A stretch of DNA of 52,434 nucleotides from NCBI GenBank assembly GCA_020350785.1, contig CP070722.1, positions 2,961,550 through 3,013,983 on the forward strand, in the 5' to 3' direction. The notes below the pieces were generated by a model, which worked only from the letters and a program-made list of their open reading frames with translations, ran no database searches and was not told the origin of the DNA. This DNA comes from Gemmatimonadota bacterium. Lineage in GTDB: Bacteria; Gemmatimonadota; Gemmatimonadetes; Palauibacterales; KS3-K002. The position numbers were made by a program, and so were the translations under genes. This document shows positions 8,754-17,803 of this stretch, one piece after another. Position 1 is the first letter of the stretch. Each line of letters opens with the position of its first letter.

Positions 8754-10652
8754 CTAGATGCGTTCAAACAATTGCGAGTAGGCAGCGCGCTCAGCCGTGA
8801 GGACCTTGGGCCAGATCTCGGAACGAATGTGTTCGACCTCCCGGTCGAACACCGGATCGCTCCGCACGCGGTCGAAGAGGGCCGACTCCAACAGCCTGGG
8901 CTCCACTCCGGTCGGCGACAGCTCGTAAGCGCGCCGGAGCCAGGCCAGCGATTCCATCGGCTCGGCAATCCATGCGTAGTAACCGGCGAGATCCTCCGCC
9001 CTCGAGGCCTCGGTGAAAACCGAGTTCTGAAAATCCCCCGCTCTGAGGGCCGCCGCCACCGAATCGACAATCGCTTGGGCCTCATCTGTTTGGCCCAGCG
9101 CGCTCAAACACGTGGCACGGACGACGGCGTGGGGCCCGAGGTCCAAGCCCGTGCAGCGCTGTGCTTCACCGGATAGCAGAAGCGCCCATGCCTCCAGCGA
9201 CCGGGGTAACATCAACGCCGGCTCCAGCTGCCAAGCCATTCGGGCCTCAACCGCGGCGCGCTCGAAGCGGCCTAGCTGCAACGCGATGTAGGCTAGAGCC
9301 ACCCGCCGGCCCGCGGCTTGTGGATCCAGCGCGATCGCCTGCTCGGCGGCCCGGAAACCCTTGTCGACCTCGACCTGCTCGCTAACCGTCTGAGCGCACC
9401 AGCTCAGCCCGTCGGCCGCTGCCGGCTCCAGCGCGATTGTGCGCTCGCAGTCTGCAGCTACTTCTTCGACCGGTGCCAGGGAACGGCGAGCGATCAGCAG
9501 CCTGGCCGAATAGGCGTCCGCCAAGTTCGGCTCCAATTCGATCGCCCGGTTGGCGTAAGCAAGGGCGAAGCCCGCTGCCTGGTACCCCTCGCCACCCAGC
9601 TGGTACCGGTAGGTATCGGCCAGCGAGTAGACCCTCGACAGGCCGCTGAGCGCGTACGCATAGTCGGGGTTCTGAGCGAGAGCCTGGTTGAATGCCTCTC
9701 TGGCCCGCGCCAGCCCCTCCGCCGTGCGTCGCGCTACCGCAGTCTTGCCGATGAGGTAGCTCTCATAGCCCGGACCCTGTGGACTGGGGCCCTCGATTAC
9801 CGAGGCGAGAGTGATTCGGGAATTCTCCAGGTACCTTTCGACAAAGGCGCCGGCCATCGAAACTGCCGCGTTGAAGCCTTCGGCAGGATCACCCGGGTAA
9901 CGCCCCGTACTCAAGACGCTGTTATCTCGGCTGTCCGACACTCTCAAACTCAGGCTGACATCTGCGGAAGTGCCGTAAAGCGAGCCCAGGATCAGCTTAT
10001 GGACGCCGAGAGAGTCGGCGATTTGCCGAGTCGTGAGACCCAGAGCTTGCAGTCTCTCCACCGAGTAGGGATCGCTGATCTTAACGGCTCCCAGGCGCCG
10101 CAACTGCCCGACGATTTCGTCCGTGATGCCGGCACAAAGCTGATCCAAACTGGCATCACCCGTCTGGTTCTCAATGGGAAGCACGGCGACCGAGTCGAGG
10201 AAGTTGATTTCAGAGAAGGCCGCCAGCTCGGCGCCGCCGCGATCCCAGGGTGCCCAGATCAGCAACAGCACAGCGGCGAAGACGAAGGCCGCCGCCTCCA
10301 GCCTCCGAAACCAGCGCGGCACGCGTGTCTGGGGTACGTCTACGGCGCTCGGCGACTCTGTGCGCCGCACCCCTTCCTGGGTAATGTCGAACGCCCAGCC
10401 CAGAACGAGCGCGAGTGGGAAGCCCAGCAGCGAGAGGAGTACGACCAGGGTGAGCGCCCAATCCGGCAGGTTCAGCGCCGGGACGGCGATCTCCGCAGCC
10501 TGCCACAGAACGAACGCAACCGCTGCATAGACGACCGCAACGCGGAACACGCGCCGGCGCTTGAGCTCGCCGTAAAGCTGCTCGAATCCAGCCATTCCTG
10601 CCGGGCAGTAGAGGTGAGAGAAGCAGGCGGTTTGTGACGACCGGACAAACAT
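8754..10652 (-). CDS. Membrane-anchored FlgO/TolB-like TPR protein (inside the tRNA-Ala repeat pair)
   Basis: 632 residues if started at the ATG at 10652, which has GAGGG four bases upstream. An ATG at 10595 (MAGFEQLYGELKRRR) matches the paralogue at 28864 better, so the start is uncertain. From the long start: membrane hairpin at about 36-92 (RVFRVAVVYAAVAFVLWQ, then LGFPLALVLGWAF), a third membrane helix at about 115-133 (LEAAAFVFAAVLLLIW), a FlgO/TolB N-terminal-like domain at about 150-260 (SVAVLPIENQTGD, LCAGITDEIVGQL, LGVHKLILGSLYG), then TPR-like helical repeats to the end. The FlgO-like domain normally follows DNA-binding or cyclase domains in such proteins; none is present here. It is the only gene between the two att-like repeats, and no integrase accompanies it. 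Biochemical role unknown. Confidence 0.85.
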   Translation of the reverse strand: MFVRSSQTACFSHLYCPAGMAGFEQLYGELKRRRVFRVAVVYAAVAFVLWQAAEIAVPALNLPDWALTLVVLLSLLGFPLALVLGWAFDITQEGVRRTESPSAVDVPQTRVPRWFRRLEAAAFVFAAVLLLIWAPWDRGGAELAAFSEINFLDSVAVLPIENQTGDASLDQLCAGITDEIVGQLRRLGAVKISDPYSVERLQALGLTTRQIADSLGVHKLILGSLYGTSADVSLSLRVSDSRDNSVLSTGRYPGDPAEGFNAAVSMAGAFVERYLENSRITLASVIEGPSPQGPGYESYLIGKTAVARRTAEGLARAREAFNQALAQNPDYAYALSGLSRVYSLADTYRYQLGGEGYQAAGFALAYANRAIELEPNLADAYSARLLIARRSLAPVEEVAADCERTIALEPAAADGLSWCAQTVSEQVEVDKGFRAAEQAIALDPQAAGRRVALAYIALQLGRFERAAVEARMAWQLEPALMLPRSLEAWALLLSGEAQRCTGLDLGPHAVVRATCLSALGQTDEAQAIVDSVAAALRAGDFQNSVFTEASRAEDLAGYYAWIAEPMESLAWLRRAYELSPTGVEPRLLESALFDRVRSDPVFDREVEHIRSEIWPKVLTAERAAYSQLFERI

Positions 10653-10726
10653 TCAACCCTCGATCAGTGGTGTCAAGCGTGGTGACAAGACTTACCAAAG
10701 CTGGCTGGCGCCAGTAGGTGGACTTA

Positions 10727-10765
10727 CACGCAGGAGGTCGTGGGTTCGAATCCCATCCGCTCCAT
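10727..10765 (+). repeat. Direct repeat copy 2 (orphan tRNA-Ala 3' fragment, att-like)
   Basis: Exact 39-base copy of 8655-8693. Sequence to its left does not continue the tRNA, so this is a fragment and not a second tRNA gene. It lies 74 bases upstream of the start of the TPR gene and closes a segment of about 2.1 kb that begins at the intact tRNA. A 5-bp hairpin (CTGGC/GCCAG) sits just to its left at 10701-10714. Confidence 0.9.
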
Positions 10766-10906
10766 ACCCAGTGATCCTCTCCACTCTTCTCGATGTCAGA
10801 GCGCCTGGGTTGGGCTGCTAACCGCTGTCTTCTCGCAACAACTCTCCATCCGTTCCCGGCAGAAAGGCGGAGGTCCGGTGGGCGGTGCGGTCGTCCGGAA
10901 AGAGGA

Positions 10907-10934
10907 CGGGGCGAGCGCGGTCGCGCTCGCCCCG
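10907..10934 (-). terminator. Rho-independent-like terminator of the propeller lipoprotein gene
   Basis: Twelve- to thirteen-bp perfect GC stem (CGGGGCGAGCGC pairing with GCGCTCGCCCCG), 26 bases past the stop of the gene ending at 10961. On the minus strand it is followed by a pyrimidine-rich GTCCTCTTTCC rather than a clean T run. Confidence 0.65.
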
Positions 10935-10960
10935 CCGCGTTTGCCGGCGCAAGGATTGTG

Positions 10961-13078
10961 CTACCGGAACTCCGAGATGTCGGCCACGAAGATATCAGCG
11001 TTGTCAGTGATAACGGCACTGAATAACAGTTGCTGCCCGTCCGGAGAGAACTCGATTTGCTGGTTCAAGCCCCCGAAGACCAGGGGCAGGTCGAGGTCGA
11101 ATGCCAGAACGCTGTGTTCCCCCGTGGTCAGATCCTGCAAGATGACCTCCCACTCCTGACCGCTAAATGACAGGAAGGCCAGCGTTCGACCGTCCGGTGA
11201 GAGGGCCGGATGCCGGTTGTCGGAGCCCTCGATGGGGGTCACACGAGCCGCGGGCTCGCCGTCATCGGGGTCGACGGCGAAGATCGCCGGCAGCGCATCG
11301 TCCGGTCTGTACTCCGATGCGAAATAGACCAGCGCTCCGTCAGCGGACCAGGCGGGATGGAAGTCTCTACTGGCGCCGGATGTGAGCAGCGTCGCGTCCG
11401 GCCCAAGAATCTCGCCGTCGGCGGTCATCAACCAGAGGTGCTGGCCGGCCGCCGGCCCTGAATCTCTCGTGCGCTGAAAGACGATCAGGCTGCCGTCGGG
11501 CGAGTAGCGGGGCAGGTAGCTCGCCTCTTCCGTTAAGGGCGTGATCGATCCAGCATCGGCAGGAACCCAGTAGATGGCATCGTTGGTTCTGGTGAACGCG
11601 ATCCTCGAGCCGTCGGGCGACCAATCGGGTGTGACATCGTCGGCGCCGGAGGTCAGCGGTACCATGCTCCCCGCGCCTGCCTCGATGTCCATGCGGTAGA
11701 TGGCGAAGCTGCCGTTGGTGTTGGATGCGAAGGCGATGGCCTTGCCGTCGGGCGACCAGGTTGGAGTGAGCTCGACTGCCGGATCCGATGTCAGGCGGGT
11801 GACGGGGGCGATGGCGCGCATCAGTTTCGGGCTGTCCGTGCCGACGTAAAGGGCTCCGCCTGAGAGCTTGCCCGTGCAGATGATCTCCTCGCCATTCTTC
11901 CATCTCGTGTCGATGTCCGACCGATTGAAGAAGGCCCGCACGGTCCGTCCGGCAGGCGGGGTCCTGCGAATCGGGGCCGCGCCACCGCAGCGTACGTAAC
12001 CCGGGTCGAACTCCTCGGCCTGCGCACTGGATTCGAAGGTGAAGGCGGCGACGATCGGAGATGGCGCCGCGAGGTTGATCACGCGCGGCTCGATGGCCAG
12101 CTCCACCATTGAGATCGGGTACGGGTCGCCCGCCTCTTCGGGTATTCCACTAATCCGGCTCCAGACGGCATCGACGTTGTCCCACAAGGCTTCCTCGTCC
12201 TCCGCCGCGATCAAGGCGAAGGCCACGACCTCCGACTGGCCGGGTGGGATGTAGTACTCGCCTTCGCTGAGCAGATGTCGGACGTCGCTGGGACCGAAAG
12301 GCTCGGGATGGATGATCCCGCCGCTCAGGAACTCGAACTGGTCGTTCCACGTCGCCGGGTCGGTCGGCAAGGGACCTGGTGTAGAAGGATTTCGCCAGGA
12401 CCGATAACTGGTGACATTGCCCGACAGCATCATGTGTCCGAAGACGAGGGGCGGATCGGTCGAAGTCACGAGCGCCATCCGATGGTCCGCCAGGAATTCC
12501 ACGATGTCGTCCGTGTGGCCGACCAGCGGAGCGTAACCGAGGTCGGCGTCCAGTACCTGACCGACGTGGAGACCTGCCACGATCTCATCGCTGGAGTTGA
12601 ATAGGGTGTACTTCACGAAGATGAAGTCGTCGCCGGCGAAGGCGAAGGTTTCTCGCACCGCGAGCAGGCCCAGCCGCTCTCTCGCCGGATGGGTGGGCCA
12701 CTCGGCGGAGAGCGAGAGCGTCTGATGGTCGGCGAACGGCGGCTCGTCGACGACCTCGACAGGTAGGTAGAGGCCCCAGCGGTCGTTGATGCCATTGCGC
12801 GTATCGTAGAAGTAGGTGGCGCTAAGGTACTCCCCGTAGGCAAGCGAGCCGGCGAAGAGCACGCGATAGCCGTTGAACCAGCCATCGAGTAGCCGGTGGG
12901 CCTCGAGATTCAGAGTCAGGTTGTTCACATCGACGACCGCGGTGAGGTCGGGTGGCGCGTGGTTCAGCAACGGTGGCTTGACGTGCGGCGGGTCGCCCGG
13001 GCTTATGGGCTCGTCGTCAGCGCACCCCGTCAGCAGGGCGATCAACAGCGATGCGATGAGGAGTCGTGCGCGGCGCAT
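10961..13078 (-). CDS. TolB/PD40-type beta-propeller lipoprotein
   Basis: 705 residues. The signal ends LLTGC, so Cys19 is the lipidation site. The N-terminal 400 residues are beta-rich and unrecognised (DTRNGINDRWGLYLPVEV and similar). About 425-690 holds at least five PD40/TolB-like blades, each with a phrase such as P-WSPDGK-IAFAS, PDWSPDGSRIAFTR, PRYSPDGSLIVFQR, PAWSADGALVYFAS and PALSPDGRTLAFLS. Propellers of this kind mediate periplasmic or outer-membrane protein contacts; no enzyme motif is seen. The ATG at 13078 is preceded by GGGAGGTG. It is transcribed alone, away from the TetR gene, with a strong hairpin downstream. Confidence 0.85.
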   Translation of the reverse strand: MRRARLLIASLLIALLTGCADDEPISPGDPPHVKPPLLNHAPPDLTAVVDVNNLTLNLEAHRLLDGWFNGYRVLFAGSLAYGEYLSATYFYDTRNGINDRWGLYLPVEVVDEPPFADHQTLSLSAEWPTHPARERLGLLAVRETFAFAGDDFIFVKYTLFNSSDEIVAGLHVGQVLDADLGYAPLVGHTDDIVEFLADHRMALVTSTDPPLVFGHMMLSGNVTSYRSWRNPSTPGPLPTDPATWNDQFEFLSGGIIHPEPFGPSDVRHLLSEGEYYIPPGQSEVVAFALIAAEDEEALWDNVDAVWSRISGIPEEAGDPYPISMVELAIEPRVINLAAPSPIVAAFTFESSAQAEEFDPGYVRCGGAAPIRRTPPAGRTVRAFFNRSDIDTRWKNGEEIICTGKLSGGALYVGTDSPKLMRAIAPVTRLTSDPAVELTPTWSPDGKAIAFASNTNGSFAIYRMDIEAGAGSMVPLTSGADDVTPDWSPDGSRIAFTRTNDAIYWVPADAGSITPLTEEASYLPRYSPDGSLIVFQRTRDSGPAAGQHLWLMTADGEILGPDATLLTSGASRDFHPAWSADGALVYFASEYRPDDALPAIFAVDPDDGEPAARVTPIEGSDNRHPALSPDGRTLAFLSFSGQEWEVILQDLTTGEHSVLAFDLDLPLVFGGLNQQIEFSPDGQQLLFSAVITDNADIFVADISEFR

Positions 13079-13363
13079 AGTACACCTCCCGGTTTGTGGC
13101 AGCCCAAGTGACAGATACTGTCGCTGGTCGTGGAATTGGCTGCGAAAATTAGGACGACTGGGCAGGCGGGTGGCCCAATGAGGGCAAGAGTGGTGACGCC
13201 ATGTACTGCCACTGCTGAGGTTCTCCAGGGGAGAGAGGGATCCCCAACTACCCCACAGCAGCTAATCGCGCATGGGTCATCGTATCACTTCGGTTCGGTG
13301 GGAGCAACAACAACCGATTACTATTACGGGGAATCTCGATCTGGGTGGCAGGCCAGGCGGAGA

Positions 13364-13957
13364 TCAAGAGGTCCGCAGGCCGCCCAGGAGGAGATCGGTG
13401 ACCGGTGCTGACCGCGAGGCCAGGCGCGTGTTCTTCTTCGAGAGAACCCAATCGGTGGCCATCTCATCCAGGATGCCGAAGACCATCTTGGCGGCCAGCA
13501 ATGCGTCCAGGTCGCGCTTGAAGACACCTTCCTCCGTGCCCTGCTCCAACACTCGCGCGATCAGGGCGAGGTAGTCGCGCATGCGGCTGCGCGAGAGCCG
13601 CTCCAGGATGTGGAGCGTATGGCGGAACTCCACCTGGAAGATCACGGCCAGGTCGCGGTCCTCTCCTAGCAGGGAAAGGTGCAGGGCTACGAAGCGGCGC
13701 AGTTTTTCCTCCGCGCCGACGCCGTCCGCCTCGACAATACCGGCTGCCTCGAAGTTGAAGCGCTGCATGGCGCGCTCGAAGATGGAAACGAGCAGGTCTT
13801 CCTTGCTCTTGAAGTAGAGATAGATCGTCCCATCGGCGACGCCGGCGCGGCGGGCGATGGTCGATACTGTCGTCCCGTAGTAGCCGCGGCGGGCGATCTC
13901 CAGCACGGCTGCGTCGAGGATCCGCTCGCGCTTGGCCTCCTTACGCTGGGTGGTCAC
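13364..13957 (-). CDS. fadR: TetR-family fatty-acid regulator, FadR-like
   Basis: 197 residues from a GTG at 13957. The longer ORF to 14107 would add a non-conserved basic leader and abut the fad promoter -35. The TetR helix-turn-helix is at about 29-52 (VSTIARRAGVADGTIYLYFK, then SKEDLL), followed by an all-helical ligand domain. The HTH and the segment EKLRRFVALHLSLL-EDRDLAV closely resemble Bacillus subtilis FadR (about 194 residues) as I recall it. That protein represses beta-oxidation genes and releases DNA on binding long-chain acyl-CoA. The gene diverges from fadN-fadA-fadE, whose promoter carries a FadR-type palindrome at 14133. No convincing Shine-Dalgarno is seen. Confidence 0.8.
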   Translation of the reverse strand: MTTQRKEAKRERILDAAVLEIARRGYYGTTVSTIARRAGVADGTIYLYFKSKEDLLVSIFERAMQRFNFEAAGIVEADGVGAEEKLRRFVALHLSLLGEDRDLAVIFQVEFRHTLHILERLSRSRMRDYLALIARVLEQGTEEGVFKRDLDALLAAKMVFGILDEMATDWVLSKKNTRLASRSAPVTDLLLGGLRTS

Positions 13958-14100
13958 GGCATCGCGAGGTCTGAGGGGTTCATGGCTGAATACTCGCTCA
14001 ATTTGGTCCCGATGTCTAGGGTTGCGCCCGTCCGCTCGTTCCGAGTGCGCAGCGGCTCGGCGATGGCTTTGGAGGGGGGAACTTTGCGACGCCTGGCGTG

Positions 14101-14130
14101 TTGACAAGGGGAGCGGCGCCGCGGTACCGT
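14101..14130 (+). promoter_or_regulatory. Promoter of the fadN-fadA-fadE operon
   Basis: A perfect -35 TTGACA at 14101-14106, an 18-base spacer and TACCGT at 14125-14130. The operator at 14133 begins three bases later, over the expected transcription start, so a bound repressor would block initiation. Confidence 0.65.
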
Positions 14131-14132
14131 AG

Positions 14133-14146
14133 TGAATGAGTATTCA
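14133..14146. promoter_or_regulatory. FadR-type operator palindrome
   Basis: TGAATGAGTATTCA: arms TGAAT/ATTCA around GAGT. It also fits the left half and centre (TGAATGA-N-TA-N-TCA) of the B. subtilis FadR box as I recall it. It lies between the fad promoter and the fadN start, beside a FadR-like repressor gene. Confidence 0.7.
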
Positions 14147-14169
14147 GTTTTCTGCCCCGGGGGGTCCCC

Positions 14170-16572
14170 ATGAAGCGGCATGTCCGAAAGGTAGCGGTAC
14201 TCGGGTCCGGTGTGATGGGCAGCGCCATCGCGGCGCATTTCGCCAACGCCGGCGTCTCGTCTCTGGTCCTGGATATCGTCCCCAACGAGCCCAACGCAGC
14301 CGAGAAGGCCGCTGGGCTGACGCTGAAGGACAGGGTAGTGCGAGACCGGCTGGCCGCCGAGTCGGTTAAGGCACTGCTCAAGGCCAAGCCGGCACCGCTC
14401 TTCAGCGCAGAGCGTCTGGCGTTCATCGAGGTCGGCAACTTCGAGGACGACCTGCCGCGCATCGGCGAGGCCGACTGGGTGGTAGAAGTGGTCAAGGAGG
14501 ACCTGGAGATCAAGAAGAAGGTTTTGACGGCCGCCGCGCCCCATGTTGGTGTCGAGACGGTCCTTTCCAGCAACACGTCGGGGCTGTCGCTGACGGAGAT
14601 GGCCTCGGTCCTGCCGGAAGCGCTCAAGCCCAGATTCCTCGGCACCCATTTCTTCAACCCGCCGCGCTACATGAAGCTATTGGAGGTCATCTCCACCGCC
14701 GACACCGCGCCTGAGGTGCTCGCCTTCATCGAGACTTTCTCGAGGACGAGGTTGGGTAAGGGGATCGTACCGGCCAAGGACACACCGAACTTCATCGCCA
14801 ACCGCGTCGGGACCTATTCGCTCATGTTCACGCTGCGGCTGATGGAGCAGATGGGCTTCACGGTAGAGGAGATCGACGCGTTGACCGGACCGGCTTTGGG
14901 CCGCCCGAAGACGGCGACATTCCGGCTGGCAGATCTAGTGGGGCTCGACACGCTGCTTCACGTGGCGGAAAACGTTCGTCAGAACGCGCTGGAAGATGAG
15001 AGCCGTGACGCGTTCGCGGCGCCGGCGTTTCTGCGGGAGATGGTCGAGAAGGGTCTCCTGGGTCGTAAGGTCGGCGCGGGCTTCTATAAGAAGGTCAAGG
15101 GCGCGGAGGGCTCGGCGGTTCTGACCCTGGATTTGGAGACCTTCGAGTACCGTGAGGGGAAGAAAGCGTCATTCTCCGAACTCGAGGCGGTGAAGTCGAT
15201 CGACGACCCCCTGGAGCGCCTCAGCAAGCTGGCCTTCGGCAAGGGACGGGCGGCGGAGGCGGTTTGGAAGATGCTGGCCGCCACGCTCTGGTATTCGGCG
15301 ATGCGCGTGGGCGACATCTGCGACGACGTCTCGGCGGTGGACCGGGCGATCCGCTGGGGGTTCAACTGGGAGGCGGGCCCCTTCGAGACCTGGGACGCGC
15401 TGGGATTTCGAGCTGTTACGGAGCGCCTCAAGGCCGAGAAGTACGAGCTGCCCGAGTGGGTCGAAGCGTTGTATGACGCTGGCGCGGAATCGATCTACCG
15501 GAGGGAGAACGGCTCGCTTCGGGCGCCGAGCGCAAAGCCGGGTGTCCTGGCGTCCGTGCCCGTCGATCCGCGGGCCGTCGAGTTCGAGATCTTGCGGCGG
15601 GCCGGCAACGAGATCCGCCGCAACGCCGGTGCCAGCCTGCTGGACCTGGGGGACGGCGTCTTCGGTCTCGAGTTTCACTCGAAGATGAACGTGATCGGCC
15701 AGGATACTATCTCGATGATCATGACCGCCTGCAAGGAAACCGAAACCAACGGGCAGGCGCTGATCGTGGCGAATCAGGCGGAGAATTTCAGTGTCGGCGC
15801 GAACCTGATGCTGCTGCTGATGGAGGCGCAGGAGGGAAACTGGGACGAGATCGACGCGATCGTCCGCCAATTCCAAGCGGCCACGAGCAGGCTCGAACAA
15901 TGTGCGGTACCGGTGGTGACAGTGCCGCACGGGCTAACCCTGGGCGGCGGATGTGAGATCACGATGGCAGGGAACGCCATCCGCGCGGCCGCCGAGACTT
16001 ACATCGGGCTGGTGGAGTTCGGTGCGGGCGTGGTCCCGGCGGGTGGGGGCTGCCTGCGATTGTACAAGCGAAACGTCGCCGCGCTGCCCGATCCCTCCGA
16101 TCTCTATCCGGCTCTGCGGAAGACGTTCGAGACGATCGGCATGGCGAAGATGGCGACGTCCGCAGAGGAGGCGCGCGACCTGGGTTTCCTGCGGCCCCAG
16201 GACACGTGGTCCATGAACGGCGACCACCGGGTGGCCGACGCCAAGGACTTGGCGCTGGCGATGGCCCGGGCGGGCTTCGAGCCACCGCGGCCGGAATGGG
16301 AGATCCCAGTGATGGGCAACGCGGGGATGGCTTTGGTCGAGTCGGTCCTCTTCAACATGCAGGAGGGTGGTTACATCTCCGAGCACGACCGGAAGATCGG
16401 GCGGGAGCTGGGGCGAGTCCTGAGCGGCGGGAACGTGCCTGGTCCGACGCACGTGTCGGAACAGCACATGCTGGATCTGGAGCGGGAGAGCTTTCTGAGG
16501 CTGTGTGGTGAGCGGAAGAGCCTGGAGCGCATGCAGGCGATTCTGAAGACCGGCAAGCCGTTGCGGAACTGA
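14170..16572 (+). CDS. fadN: 3-hydroxyacyl-CoA dehydrogenase / enoyl-CoA hydratase, FadN type
   Basis: 800-residue bifunctional beta-oxidation enzyme that hydrates trans-2-enoyl-CoA and oxidises 3-hydroxyacyl-CoA with NAD. The dehydrogenase comes first: Rossmann motif GSGVMG at 12-17, catalytic His160 in GTHFFNPP, and the C-terminal dehydrogenase domain at about 207-440. The crotonase part follows at about 490-660: oxyanion segment NFSVGANL (539-546) and both acid/base glutamates, Glu596 (LGGGCE) and Glu616 (GLVE). Dehydrogenase before hydratase is the reverse of E. coli FadB and matches B. subtilis FadN (about 789 residues). A G-rich Shine-Dalgarno lies upstream of the ATG. It is first in the operon with fadA (19-base gap) and fadE. 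Confidence 0.95.
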   Translation: MKRHVRKVAVLGSGVMGSAIAAHFANAGVSSLVLDIVPNEPNAAEKAAGLTLKDRVVRDRLAAESVKALLKAKPAPLFSAERLAFIEVGNFEDDLPRIGEADWVVEVVKEDLEIKKKVLTAAAPHVGVETVLSSNTSGLSLTEMASVLPEALKPRFLGTHFFNPPRYMKLLEVISTADTAPEVLAFIETFSRTRLGKGIVPAKDTPNFIANRVGTYSLMFTLRLMEQMGFTVEEIDALTGPALGRPKTATFRLADLVGLDTLLHVAENVRQNALEDESRDAFAAPAFLREMVEKGLLGRKVGAGFYKKVKGAEGSAVLTLDLETFEYREGKKASFSELEAVKSIDDPLERLSKLAFGKGRAAEAVWKMLAATLWYSAMRVGDICDDVSAVDRAIRWGFNWEAGPFETWDALGFRAVTERLKAEKYELPEWVEALYDAGAESIYRRENGSLRAPSAKPGVLASVPVDPRAVEFEILRRAGNEIRRNAGASLLDLGDGVFGLEFHSKMNVIGQDTISMIMTACKETETNGQALIVANQAENFSVGANLMLLLMEAQEGNWDEIDAIVRQFQAATSRLEQCAVPVVTVPHGLTLGGGCEITMAGNAIRAAAETYIGLVEFGAGVVPAGGGCLRLYKRNVAALPDPSDLYPALRKTFETIGMAKMATSAEEARDLGFLRPQDTWSMNGDHRVADAKDLALAMARAGFEPPRPEWEIPVMGNAGMALVESVLFNMQEGGYISEHDRKIGRELGRVLSGGNVPGPTHVSEQHMLDLERESFLRLCGERKSLERMQAILKTGKPLRN

Positions 16573-16591
16573 CGGAAGGAAGGAGAGAGCC

Positions 16592-17776
16592 ATGCGAGAC
16601 GTGGTGGTGGCCCTGGCGCTCCGGACCCCGGGTGGCAAGGCGAAGAAAGGAAGCTTCCGGCAGACGCGCCCCGATGACCTGGGGGCAGCGGTAATTCGCG
16701 CGCTTTTGGAGAAGGCACCGAACCTTGACCCCGCGCGGATCGACGATTTGGTGCTGGGCTGCGCCATGCCGGAAGGCGAGCAGGGGCTGAACGTAGGCCG
16801 GAACGTGGTTCTGCTTGCCGGATTGCCGGACAGCGTGCCTGGCATGACGGTGAATCGCTTTTGCTCATCCGGCCTGGAGACCATCAATCTGGCGGCGGCG
16901 GAGATCATGTTGGGCCAGAAAGACGTGATCATCGCGGGCGGCGTCGAGTCGATGACGCTGGTCCCCATGGGTGGGGTCCGATACCTGCCCAACCCGACCA
17001 TGGCCGCCGAGGCACCCGGCACTTATCTGAGCATGGGTCTGACCGCAGAGCGACTTGCCGAGCGTGACGGGATCGATCGCGAGGCGCAGGATGCGTTCGC
17101 TTACCACAGTCACATGAAGGCCATCGCGGCACAGCAAGAAGGGAAGTTCAAAGCGGAGCTGGTGCCGGTGAAGACCTCGGTGAGTGAGCTGGGTCCCGAC
17201 GGCAAGCCGGTCGTGCGCGAGGTGACCCTACATGAGGACGAAGGTCCGCGGGCCGATACCACTCTCGAGGCGCTGGCAAAGCTCAAGCCTGCCTTCAAGG
17301 CGGACGGCACGGTGACCGCCGGGAACTCGAGCCAGATGACGGATGGCGCCGCCGCGGTGTTGCTGACCACGCCTGAGATCGCTCAGGAGTTGGAGCTTGA
17401 ACCGCTGGCCCGCTGGGTAGGCTACGCCGTGGCCGGCGTGCCGCCCGAGATCATGGGGATCGGCCCGGTGGAGGCGGTCCCGAAGCTCTTGGCTCGCGTG
17501 GGACTGAAGCTCGATGACATCGACGTCATCGAGCTGAACGAGGCCTTCGCCGCGCAGAGTCTGGCCGTGCTCAAGGGTCTGGGCCTGGATGCCGGGGACT
17601 CACGCCTCAACCCCAACGGCGGGGCCATCGCGCTGGGCCACCCTCTGGGCTGCACCGGCGCCAAGCTCACCGCCACGGCCCTGCACGAATTGTGTCGGCG
17701 TAGGAAGCGTTATGCGATGGTAACTATGTGCGTTGGCACCGGCATGGGCGCCGCTGGCATCTTCGAGGCAATGTAA
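16592..17776 (+). CDS. fadA: Acetyl-CoA acyltransferase (3-ketoacyl-CoA thiolase)
   Basis: 394 residues. It cleaves 3-ketoacyl-CoA with CoA to give acetyl-CoA and a shortened acyl-CoA. The nucleophile is Cys91 ([10 protein letters not shown]), with active-site His350 ([14 protein letters not shown]) and Cys380 (MCVGTGMGA), all in place, and the length is typical. A strong Shine-Dalgarno (GGAAGGAGAG) precedes the ATG. It sits between fadN and fadE, so chain-degrading rather than biosynthetic use is likely. Confidence 0.95.
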   Translation: MRDVVVALALRTPGGKAKKGSFRQTRPDDLGAAVIRALLEKAPNLDPARIDDLVLGCAMPEGEQGLNVGRNVVLLAGLPDSVPGMTVNRFCSSGLETINLAAAEIMLGQKDVIIAGGVESMTLVPMGGVRYLPNPTMAAEAPGTYLSMGLTAERLAERDGIDREAQDAFAYHSHMKAIAAQQEGKFKAELVPVKTSVSELGPDGKPVVREVTLHEDEGPRADTTLEALAKLKPAFKADGTVTAGNSSQMTDGAAAVLLTTPEIAQELELEPLARWVGYAVAGVPPEIMGIGPVEAVPKLLARVGLKLDDIDVIELNEAFAAQSLAVLKGLGLDAGDSRLNPNGGAIALGHPLGCTGAKLTATALHELCRRRKRYAMVTMCVGTGMGAAGIFEAM

Positions 17777-17803
17777 ACGCGCCGTTCAGCGCAGGAGTTC
17801 GTC

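Noticed and set aside
10210..11019. 269-residue minus-strand ORF containing WDSNPRPPACKS
   Set aside because: That phrase is the well-known false translation of the antisense of a tRNA 3' end. Here it comes from the orphan tRNA-Ala fragment, and the rest lies out of frame with the TPR gene.
13079..13363. Region between the propeller lipoprotein and the FadR-like gene considered for a small gene
   Set aside because: The only ORFs are short, overlap neighbours and show no family resemblance or good ribosome-binding site.
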